Assembly (NCBI RefSeq): GCF_035920365.1
Contig: NZ_CP109150.1
Location: 5,146,001 to 5,210,000 of the forward strand
Length of the DNA: 64,000 nucleotides
Direction: 5' to 3'
Source: Micromonospora sp. NBC_01740
Lineage (GTDB): Bacteria; Actinomycetota; Actinomycetes; Mycobacteriales; Micromonosporaceae
The translations under genes were made by a program, and so were the position numbers. How positions within the stretch are numbered: position 1 is the first letter of the stretch; each line of letters starts with the position of its first letter. Shown here in pieces: positions 18,082 through 24,689 of the stretch. Under the pieces are notes generated by a model. It saw only the letters and a program-made list of their open reading frames with translations. It made no database searches and was not told where the DNA came from.

Positions 18082-19004
18082 GCCGGCTCCCCGGCCGGGT
18101 CGGCCGCCGGGGCCGCCTCGGGCTGCCGCTGCGCCGGGACGGACGACCCGGTGGTGAGCCGGCGCGTGGACTCGCCCCCGACGCGGTCGAGCGCGAAGGC
18201 CACGACCCGCTGGTACGACACCGGCGCCACCCGGGCCAGCAGGTCGGGCAGCTTCGCCGACCAGCCGATCAGCACCCGGCCCCGGCGGCGGTGCACGCCG
18301 CGCAGGATCACCTCGGCGGCCCTCGCGGGGTCGATGGTCAGCAGCTTCTCGAACTGCCGGCGGCCGGTCTCGAACTCCTCGGCGGGCACGCCGGCGCCCA
18401 CCCGGGCGTTCTGCGCGATCCGGGTGCGGATGCCCCCCGGGTGCACGCAGGTCACCCCGATCCCCTCGCCGGCCAGCTCCTGGCGCAGCGCCTCGGTGAA
18501 GCCGCGGACGGCGAACTTGCTGGCCGCGTAGGCGGTCTGCCCGGCCGGGGCGATGATCCCGAAGAGGCTGGAGACGTTGACCAGGTGCGCGCCCGGCTCG
18601 ACCCGCAGGGTGGGCAGCAGCGCGTGGGTCAGCTGCGCCACGGCCCGGAAGTTGACGTCGACGACCCAGCTGAACTCGTCCAGGCTCACCTGGTCGAACC
18701 GGCCGCCCAGCGCCACCCCCGCGTTGTTGACCAGCAGCCGCAGCGCCGGGTGCCGCCGGCGGATCTCCTCGGCCACCCGCGCGGTGGCGGCGGCGTCGGC
18801 CAGGTCGACCACGTAGGCGGTGAGCTGCCGGTCGGGGTGCGCGGCGCGGACCGCCGCGACGACGGCGTCGAGGCGCCCGGCGTCGCGGTCGACCAGCACC
18901 AGGTCGCTGCCCCGGCGGGCCAGCCCGTGCACGAGGGCCTCGCCGATCCCGCTGGCGGCGCCGGTCACCACAGCCGTGCCGCCGATGAAGACGAACCTAC
19001 GCAC
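18078..19004 (-). CDS. short-chain dehydrogenase/reductase
   Basis: A 308-residue classical SDR. NAD(P)-binding TGAASGIG (15-22), NNAGV, catalytic Ser in VSSLFG and YAASK are present, with an extended C-terminal tail as in mycobacterial SadH-like enzymes. It starts eight bases inside the end of the monooxygenase gene and overlaps the hydrolase by four. Likely it interconverts an alcohol and a ketone that is the monooxygenase substrate. The last 40 residues are low complexity (Pro/Ala/Glu). Confidence 0.85.
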   Translation of the reverse strand: MRRFVFIGGTAVVTGAASGIGEALVHGLARRGSDLVLVDRDAGRLDAVVAAVRAAHPDRQLTAYVVDLADAAATARVAEEIRRRHPALRLLVNNAGVALGGRFDQVSLDEFSWVVDVNFRAVAQLTHALLPTLRVEPGAHLVNVSSLFGIIAPAGQTAYAASKFAVRGFTEALRQELAGEGIGVTCVHPGGIRTRIAQNARVGAGVPAEEFETGRRQFEKLLTIDPARAAEVILRGVHRRRGRVLIGWSAKLPDLLARVAPVSYQRVVAFALDRVGGESTRRLTTGSSVPAQRQPEAAPAADPAGEPA

Positions 19005-20481
19005 GGGCGGTCCTCCGTTCCGGTGTGCCGGCGCGGGAGAACCGCACGCCGGGGTCGGTGAGCCGGCCGTGCCGCATCAGCAGGACGTCCCGGGGATAGT
19101 TCTGGTGCAGCCGCCACGGCGCCCGGGCGCCCTGCTTGGGCAGGGCGTCGACGCTGCGCAGCACGTAGCCGGCCGTCAAATCGATGATCGGCTCCAGCTC
19201 GCCGTCGGGCGGCGGCAGCGGGGTGACGACCTGCTGGCCGGTGCGGTCCAGGTGCCGCAGCAGCCGGCAGACGTAGGTGGCCACCAGGTCGGCCTTCAGC
19301 GTCCACGAGGCGTTGGTGTAGCCGAGGGTCATCGCGAAGTTCGGCACCCCGGAGAGCATCATCCCCTTGTAGGCGACGGTGTCGGGCAGCTCCACCTCGG
19401 CGCCGTCCACGGTCAGCGTCATGCCGCCGAGGGCGAGCAGGTTGAGCCCGGTGGCGGTGACGACGACGTCCGCGGCCAGCTCCTCGCCGGAGCCGAGCCG
19501 GACGCCCCGCTCGGTGAAGGTGTCGACGGTGTCGGTGACCACCGACGCCCTCCCCCGCGCCACCGCGGTGAACAGGTCGCCGTCGGGCACCACGCACAGC
19601 CGCTGGTCCCAGGGGTCGTAGCGGGGCGAGAAGTGCCGGTCGACGTCGTAGCCGGCCGGCAGCCGGCCCCGGGCGGCGCGCAGCAGCAGCCGCCGGACCA
19701 ACGCGGGGGCGCGCCGGCTGAGCTGGAAGTTGGCGGTGGAGAGCAGGACGTTCTTCCAGCGCACCACCGGATACGCGGCCTTCGCCGGCAGCCAGCGCCG
19801 CAGCGCGTCGGCCAGCACGTCGCGCGACGGCAGCGCCAGGACGTACGTGGGTGAGCGCTGGAGCATGGTGACGTGGGCGGCCCGCTCGGCCATCGCGGGC
19901 ACCAGGGTCACTGCGGTGGCGCCGCTGCCGATCACCACCACCCGCTTGCCGGTGTGGTCGAGGTCGGCGGGCCAGTGCTGCGGGTGCACGATCCGCCCCG
20001 CGAACCGCTCGGTGCCGGGGAACCTCGGGGCGTACCCGGCGTCGTAGCGGTAGTAGCCGGCGCAGGTGAACAGGAAGGAACAGGTCAGCGCGACCGTCTC
20101 GCCGGTGTCGTCGCGCTGGGCGTGCACCGTCCAGCGGGCGCTCGCGCTGTCCCAGTCGGCCCGCAGCACCCGGTGCCGGAAGCGGATGTGGTCGGTGACG
20201 CCGTACTCGTCGGCGGTGCGGCGGACGTAGTCGCGGATCGAGTCGCCCTCGGCGATGGCCTTCGGGTCGGTCCACGGCTTGAAGGAGTAGCCGAGGGTGA
20301 ACATGTCGGAGTCCGACCGGACGCCGGGATAACGGAACAGGTCCCAGGTGCCGCCGATCGCGTCGCGGGACTCCAGCACCGCGTACGTCTTCTCCGGGCA
20401 GTTGCGGCGCAGGTGGCAGGCGGCACCCACGCCGGACAGGCCGGCGCCGACGATGAGCACGTCGACGTGTTCGGTGGCCAT
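18997..20481 (-). CDS. ethA: EthA-like Baeyer-Villiger monooxygenase
   Basis: A 494-residue FAD- and NADPH-dependent monooxygenase. It has the FAD fold VGAGLSGVGAA, GGTWDLFRYPGVRSDSDM, the Baeyer-Villiger fingerprint FAGRIVHPQHWP, and the NADPH fold VVIGSGATAVTL. Much of the chain (for example AYKGMMLSG and YTNASWTLKADLV) closely follows mycobacterial EthA, which oxidises ketones and thioethers and activates the prodrug ethionamide. The ATG at 20481 has GGAG five bases upstream. It leads an operon with an SDR and a hydrolase and is divergent from ethR. Confidence 0.85.
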   Translation of the reverse strand: MATEHVDVLIVGAGLSGVGAACHLRRNCPEKTYAVLESRDAIGGTWDLFRYPGVRSDSDMFTLGYSFKPWTDPKAIAEGDSIRDYVRRTADEYGVTDHIRFRHRVLRADWDSASARWTVHAQRDDTGETVALTCSFLFTCAGYYRYDAGYAPRFPGTERFAGRIVHPQHWPADLDHTGKRVVVIGSGATAVTLVPAMAERAAHVTMLQRSPTYVLALPSRDVLADALRRWLPAKAAYPVVRWKNVLLSTANFQLSRRAPALVRRLLLRAARGRLPAGYDVDRHFSPRYDPWDQRLCVVPDGDLFTAVARGRASVVTDTVDTFTERGVRLGSGEELAADVVVTATGLNLLALGGMTLTVDGAEVELPDTVAYKGMMLSGVPNFAMTLGYTNASWTLKADLVATYVCRLLRHLDRTGQQVVTPLPPPDGELEPIIDLTAGYVLRSVDALPKQGARAPWRLHQNYPRDVLLMRHGRLTDPGVRFSRAGTPERRTARA

Positions 20482-20508
20482 CTCGTCTCCGTCCGCGGGT
20501 GTGACCGG

Positions 20509-20538
20509 ACACTAGCCACGGCTGTCGAGGCTCGTCAA
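20509..20538 (-). promoter_or_regulatory. ethA promoter
   Basis: On the minus strand TTGACG (20538-20533) and TAGTGT (20514-20509) are separated by 18 bases, a good vegetative promoter. Transcription would start near 20502, about 20 bases before the ethA ATG. Its -35 box lies inside the left arm of the EthR operator. Confidence 0.65.
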
Positions 20539-20570
20539 CACCCTGTCGAGTCGGATCGACACGGTGTTGA
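20535..20570. promoter_or_regulatory. EthR operator (inverted repeat)
   Basis: Left arm TCAACACCCTGTCGA (20535-20549), 6-base spacer, right arm TCGACACGGTGTTGA (20556-20570); 14 of 15 bases pair. A further TGTCGA half-site is at 20523-20528. The words TGTCGA and GTTGA also occur in the long operator that mycobacterial EthR binds as a multimer between ethA and ethR. It overlaps both divergent -35 boxes, so one repressor would silence both genes. Confidence 0.7.
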
Positions 20571-20583
20571 TCCGGTGTAGAGT
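20556..20583 (+). promoter_or_regulatory. ethR promoter, probably leaderless
   Basis: TCGACA (20556-20561), 16-base spacer, TAGAGT (20578-20583). The expected start point coincides with the ATG at 20592, which has no Shine-Dalgarno, so ethR is probably translated from a leaderless message. The -35 box is inside the right operator arm. Confidence 0.5.
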
Positions 20584-20591
20584 CCCCGGGC

Positions 20592-21254
20592 ATGACACCC
20601 GCCCGTACGGCCACCGGCAGCGCGACCGGGCGCGGACGGCGCGCGGCGCGCTCCGTCGGCGACGAGCGGGAGCTGGCCATCCTGGCGACCGCCGAGCGGC
20701 TGCTGGGGCAGCGGGCCTTCGCCGACATCTCGATCGACGACCTGGCGCGCGGGGCCGGCATCTCCCGGCCCACCTTCTACTTCTACTTCCCGTCCAAGGA
20801 CGCGGTGCTGCTGACGCTGCTGGACCGGGTCATCGAGGAGGCCGACGCCGCCGCCGGGAACGTGCTGGAGCGGCTGGCCGAGGACCCACCGGCGCGCTGG
20901 CGGGAGCTGATCGACCGGTTCCACGAGACGTTCGGCGCGCACCGCGCGGTGGTGCTGGCCTGCGCCCAGGTGCGCGGCACCAACGCCGAGGTGCGCCGGC
21001 TCTGGGCGAGGGTGCTGGAGCGCTGGGTGCACGCGATCGAGACCGCGATCGTGGCCGAACGGCGGCGCGGGGCCGCCCCCGACGGCGTGCCGGCCCGCGA
21101 CCTCGCCATCGCGCTCAACTCGATGAACGAGCGCGTCTGGTACGCCACCTTCGCCGGCGACGGGCCGGCGGTGGCGGAGCGCGACGTGGTCGACGTGCTG
21201 CGCGACGTGTGGCTGGCCGCGATCTACCGCGGCACCGCTCCCCCGCCGGCCTGA
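20592..21254 (+). CDS. ethR: EthR-like TetR family repressor
   Basis: A 220-residue TetR-type repressor. The N-terminal helix-turn-helix (DISIDDLARGAGISRPTFYF) and the following YFPSKDAVLLTLLDRV match mycobacterial EthR almost residue for residue, and the ligand domain keeps LNSMNERVWYATFAG, where EthR has a very similar segment. EthR binds the ethA-ethR intergenic region and is released by hydrophobic ligands. Here it is likewise divergent from ethA across an inverted repeat. The natural inducer is unknown. Confidence 0.85.
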   Translation: MTPARTATGSATGRGRRAARSVGDERELAILATAERLLGQRAFADISIDDLARGAGISRPTFYFYFPSKDAVLLTLLDRVIEEADAAAGNVLERLAEDPPARWRELIDRFHETFGAHRAVVLACAQVRGTNAEVRRLWARVLERWVHAIETAIVAERRRGAAPDGVPARDLAIALNSMNERVWYATFAGDGPAVAERDVVDVLRDVWLAAIYRGTAPPPA

Positions 21255-21278
21255 CCACGCCGGACGGCGGGGTGTGCC

Positions 21279-21300
21279 GGCACGACCTCGAGGTCGTGCC
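21279..21300. promoter_or_regulatory. 22-bp perfect palindrome
   Basis: GGCACGACCTC directly followed by its complement GAGGTCGTGCC, with no loop, 25 bases after the ethR stop and 78 bases before the heme oxygenase start. The zero-loop symmetry favours a dimeric-protein operator for the heme operon, though it could terminate ethR. It does not resemble the DtxR/IdeR iron box. Confidence 0.5.
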
Positions 21301-21377
21301 CCCACCCACGTGCCCGGTTACCGTTGATCTCTCCCGGTCGGCGACCCGCCCCGGCCTTTCGTCCCCCTGGAGGAGAC

Positions 21378-22049
21378 TTGCGCCCGACCAGCACCCCGTT
21401 CTCCGCCGAGCTGCGGGCCGCCAGCGCCGAGGCCCACCAGGGCGCGGAGTCCCAGCGGTACGTCTCCGCCCTGGTGGCCGGCGAGCTGGACCGCGCCGGC
21501 TACGCCGCGCTGGTGGGGCAGCACCACGTGATCTACGAGGCGCTGGAGGGCGCCGCCGAGGCGATGCGCCACGACCCGCTCGCCGGCCCGTTCGTCGACG
21601 ACGCGCTGACCCGGCTGCCCGCCCTCGCCGCGGACCTGGAGTTCCTGCTCGGGCCCGACTGGCGCCGACGGATCGACCCGACCCCGGCGACGGTCGCCTA
21701 CGCCGGGCGCCTCGGCGCGGTCTGCGCCAGCTCACCGGAGCGGTTCGTCGCCCACCACTACACCCGCTACCTCGGCGACCTCTCCGGCGGCCTGCACATC
21801 GGACGGTCCCTCGCCCGGCACTACGGGCTGACCGGGGACGCCGGGGCGGCGTTCTACCGGTTCGACCGGATCCCCAGCCCGAAGGCGTACAAGGACGCCT
21901 ACCGGGCAAGGCTGGACGCCCTCCCGCTCGACGAGGTGGGTCGGGCCGCGCTGCGGGCCGAGGTGCTCGTGGCGTACCGGCACAACACCGAGGTCCTCGC
22001 CGCCCTGTCCCACCTCGTGCCGGCCACGGACGCGGAGGTGGCCGCGTGA
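21378..22049 (+). CDS. heme oxygenase (biliverdin-producing)
   Basis: A 223-residue heme oxygenase that opens heme to biliverdin, CO and iron. The proximal heme ligand is in SAEAHQGAES and the distal helix has the flexible YLGDLSGG. RIPSPKAYKDAYR near residue 170 is also typical. The TTG at 21378 has GGAGG about four bases upstream and removes a low-quality N-terminal extension that would result from a start at 21324. Its TGA overlaps the next GTG as GTGA. A role in iron release is likely. Confidence 0.88.
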   Translation: MRPTSTPFSAELRAASAEAHQGAESQRYVSALVAGELDRAGYAALVGQHHVIYEALEGAAEAMRHDPLAGPFVDDALTRLPALAADLEFLLGPDWRRRIDPTPATVAYAGRLGAVCASSPERFVAHHYTRYLGDLSGGLHIGRSLARHYGLTGDAGAAFYRFDRIPSPKAYKDAYRARLDALPLDEVGRAALRAEVLVAYRHNTEVLAALSHLVPATDAEVAA

Positions 22050-22351
22050 CCGCCCCGTTCGGCGCCGACGTGGTCGCCGCCGTCTGCCGGCACATGAACG
22101 ACGACCACGCCGGGGACTCGCTGCTCATCTGCCGCACGCTCGGCGGGCAGCCGGCGGCCACCCGGGCCCGGGCCACCGGCCTGGACGCCGAGGGGATGGA
22201 GTTCGCCGTGACCGTGGACGACATCGAGGTCCCGGTGCGGGTGCCGTTCGCCCACCGGCTGAGCGAACGCGCCCAGATCCGGCAGGAGGTGGTGCGGATG
22301 TACCGGGAGGCGTGCCAGCGGTCCGGCCTCCCACCGCGCCCGGCCGGCTGA
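22046..22351 (+). CDS. DUF2470 protein (HugZ C-terminal-like)
   Basis: A 101-residue protein consisting of one DUF2470 domain: AAVCRHMNDDHAGDSLLICRTLGG, then GLDAEGMEFAVTVDD and VRVPFAHRLSERAQIRQEVV. In HugZ-type heme-degrading enzymes this domain follows a split-barrel domain and helps hold heme. Coupled translation with heme oxygenase (GTGA overlap) supports a role as heme carrier or accessory factor. Confidence 0.8.
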   Translation: MTAPFGADVVAAVCRHMNDDHAGDSLLICRTLGGQPAATRARATGLDAEGMEFAVTVDDIEVPVRVPFAHRLSERAQIRQEVVRMYREACQRSGLPPRPAG

Positions 22352-22785
22352 CCGACCGGCGGTCGCAACGCCACGTCCGATCGCCGCCAGCGCCGGCCGG
22401 CCGGCTCCCGGATAGTCGGCTCCGGTGGCGCGACGCACGGTCGCGCACTCGGTGGAAGGTGGACGGATGCACGCGCCTTCCAGGTCGAGGTGCTGCGCGC
22501 GTACGTCGAGCAGGACCTCGTCATCCCCGGGACGAGCCACGTCGACCCGCTGCGCTGAGATCCGTTGATCATGAAGTTCTGCGAGTTCTTCGGCGGCGGG
22601 CACCACGTGCACCCGTCCCGACTCGCGGAGGGCTGGCAGATGCCCCACCGGCTCGGCGCGGCGTCGCGCTGACCGGTGGGCGGCGCGGCCGGTCCCACGC
22701 GGCACTCCACAGGGGACGGTGGCGGGGCGCCGGTCGTCGCCGGATTGTGCGACCCTGGGATCGACTGCCCGGGTCACCGGAGGTG
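22352..22785. other. intergenic region with possible gene remnant
   Basis: No complete gene is supported. One frame ending at the TGA near 22558 reads like a protein C-terminus (AFQVEVLRAYVEQDL then GTSHVDPLR), without any start. Around 22566 the sequence GTTGATCATGAAGTT resembles one arm of a palindromic intergenic repeat of actinomycetes. The operon promoter for 22786 onward should lie in the right half; no clear -10/-35 pair was found. Confidence 0.35.
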
Positions 22786-23394
22786 ATGGCCACGTTACGA
22801 CTGTGCGAGCTCGTCGCCGTGCCCGGCGCCGCCGCGGTGACCCTCGACGTCGCCGCCGGTGCCACGGCCGCCCTGGCCGCCGCCCCGCCGATCGGCACCG
22901 CCGTCGCCCGGGTGGTGAGCGGGCTGGCCCCGCCGGTCGCCGGCCGGGTCCTGGTCGGCAACCGGGAGGTGACCACCCTGGCACCGCCGCAGCGCCGCAT
23001 CGCCTACGTGCCGGCCGGCGGCGCGCTGCTGCCCCACCTGAGCGTGCGCCGCAACATCGCCTACGGCCAGCGCCGACGGGAACGGGTGCGGGACATGGCC
23101 GACGCGTGGACGGCGACGGTGGTCGACCGGCTGGAGCTGGCTCCGACGCTGGAGCTGCGACCGCACCTGCTGTCGGAGGCGCAGCGGTTCCGGGTGGCGC
23201 TCGCCCGGGCGGTGGCCTGCCTGCCCGAGGTGCTGGTGATCGACCTGCCGACCGGACCGGCCGGCGGTGGGCGGCTGACCGACCTGGTCGGCAGGCTCTC
23301 CCCGACGAACACCCCGGGGGTGGCGGTGCTGGTGTGCACGGCCGACCCGGGCTCGCTGGCCGACGTGCCGGTCGTCGCCGAGGTGGGCGGGTGA
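22786..23394 (+). CDS. catalytically degenerate ABC ATPase
   Basis: A 202-residue protein that aligns along its length with sugar-importer ABC ATPases (GRVLVGNREVTTLAPPQRRIAYV; LLPHLSVRRNIAYG; RFRVALARAVACLPEVLVID) but has lost the catalytic residues. At the Walker A position it reads AAAPPIGTA (no GKS/T), the Q-loop glutamine is absent (YVPAGG), the signature is LSEAQ, Walker B ends DLP instead of DEP, and the H-loop histidine is replaced (VCTAD). The frame is intact, ATG 22786 has GGAGGTG directly before it, and the next gene overlaps by four bases. It probably serves as a structural partner of the permease and cannot hydrolyse ATP by known chemistry. Confidence 0.75.
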   Translation: MATLRLCELVAVPGAAAVTLDVAAGATAALAAAPPIGTAVARVVSGLAPPVAGRVLVGNREVTTLAPPQRRIAYVPAGGALLPHLSVRRNIAYGQRRRERVRDMADAWTATVVDRLELAPTLELRPHLLSEAQRFRVALARAVACLPEVLVIDLPTGPAGGGRLTDLVGRLSPTNTPGVAVLVCTADPGSLADVPVVAEVGG

Positions 23395-24689
23395 CGCCGG
23401 TGGGCCGGGCCGCGCCGGCGGCGCGGCTGAGCCGCCGCACCCTGCTGCGGGCCACCGCCGCGCTCACCGCGACGGCCGGCGCGGGCTGTGCCGCCACGCC
23501 GCCGGCGGTCCAGGTCGCGGTCGTGTGGAGCGGCGGCGAGCTGGCCCGTTTCCGCGAGGTCGTGGGCAACTACGGCGCCGACGTGCAGGTGATCAGCGCC
23601 GGCAACGACATCGACGCGTTCCTGCGCGCCCGCCAACTGGCCGGCACCAGCCCCGACGTGGCGATCCTGCCCCGGTCCGGGCTGGTCGTCGAGTACGCCC
23701 GGCGCGGCTGGCTGCGCGAGCTGACCCCCGCCACCAGCTACGCCCTCCCGCCCGGCATGGCCGACCTGCTCTCCGCCGACGGGCGCCGCTACGGCGTCTG
23801 GGTCAAGGCGGCCCACAAGTCGCTGTTCTGGTACTTCCCGTCGATGCTCCCCGCGCCGCCGCGCACCTGGGACCAGCTCGTGACGCTCACCCGGCGGCTC
23901 GGCGCGCGGGCCCGCTCGGGCGACGGCCCGGCGCCGCTGGCCGTCGGCGCGGCCGACGGGTGGGTGCTCACCGACTGGTTCGAGAACGTGCTCGCCGACG
24001 TGGCCCCGCCCGGCCACTACGAGGCGCTGGCGCGCGGCGAGGCCGACTGGCGGAGCCCGTCGGTGCACACGGCGCTGGACCGGCTCGCCGAGCTGTGGGG
24101 CGTCGACGGCGCGTTCCCCGGCGGCGGTCGCCGGGCCCTGCTCACCCAGTACGAGGAGTCGGTGATCCAGGTGGTGCACCACCGGCGGGCCACGATGCTC
24201 TTCGAGGCCGACTTCGTCGACGACGTCAGCCGCCGGTTCCGCCGGGGCCCGGAGCAGCCGGAGACCTTCCGCTTCCCGGGCGCCCGGGTGGCCGACGGCC
24301 CGCTGATCGTCGGCGGTGACGCCGCCGTGGCGTTCGCCGGTTCGGCCCGTGGGGCGGAGCTGGTGCGCTGGCTCAGCGGCGGCTCCGCCTTCCAGCCGTG
24401 GCTGCGCGCCGGCGGCTACCTCTCCCCCAACGTGTCCGTGCCGCTGGGCGACTACCGCGATCCCGTCCGCCGCCGCCTCGCCGCCGAGCTACGCACGGCC
24501 GAGGCGGTGCGCTTCGACCTGTCCGACCGGCTGCCGGGCCCGTTCACCGGCTCCGACGGGGTGGGCATCTGGCGGATCATGCAGGACTTCTTCGCCGACG
24601 TCACCGACGGGGTCCCCGCCGGCAGGGCGACCCGGCGGGCCGTCGGGCAACTGGCGGCGGCGGCCCGGTCGGCGGGCGGCGGCCGATGA
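23391..24689 (+). CDS. extracellular solute-binding protein (Tat-type)
   Basis: A 432-residue exported protein of the carbohydrate-type solute-binding family. The N-terminus has a twin-arginine motif SRRTLLR, a hydrophobic core and a cysteine in AGAGCAA that may be lipidated. The mature part has VVEYARRGWLRELTP, a YGVWVKAAHKSLFWYF segment, MLFEADFVDDV and the late GVGIWRIMQDFFADV, all typical of binding-protein lobes. The GTG overlaps the pseudo-ATPase stop (GTGA). Neighbours indicate it delivers ligand to the fused permease or signals through it. The ligand is unknown. Confidence 0.8.
   Translation: MTPVGRAAPAARLSRRTLLRATAALTATAGAGCAATPPAVQVAVVWSGGELARFREVVGNYGADVQVISAGNDIDAFLRARQLAGTSPDVAILPRSGLVVEYARRGWLRELTPATSYALPPGMADLLSADGRRYGVWVKAAHKSLFWYFPSMLPAPPRTWDQLVTLTRRLGARARSGDGPAPLAVGAADGWVLTDWFENVLADVAPPGHYEALARGEADWRSPSVHTALDRLAELWGVDGAFPGGGRRALLTQYEESVIQVVHHRRATMLFEADFVDDVSRRFRRGPEQPETFRFPGARVADGPLIVGGDAAVAFAGSARGAELVRWLSGGSAFQPWLRAGGYLSPNVSVPLGDYRDPVRRRLAAELRTAEAVRFDLSDRLPGPFTGSDGVGIWRIMQDFFADVTDGVPAGRATRRAVGQLAAAARSAGGGR

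Noticed and set aside
21255..21377. DtxR/IdeR iron box before heme oxygenase
   Set aside because: No TTAGG..CCTAA-like 19-mer is present; only the unrelated 22-bp palindrome.
22567..22673. 33-residue ORF beginning MKFCEFFGGGHHVHPS
   Set aside because: No Shine-Dalgarno precedes it and its start lies in a GTTGATCATGAAGTT repeat half, so it is more likely repeat-derived.
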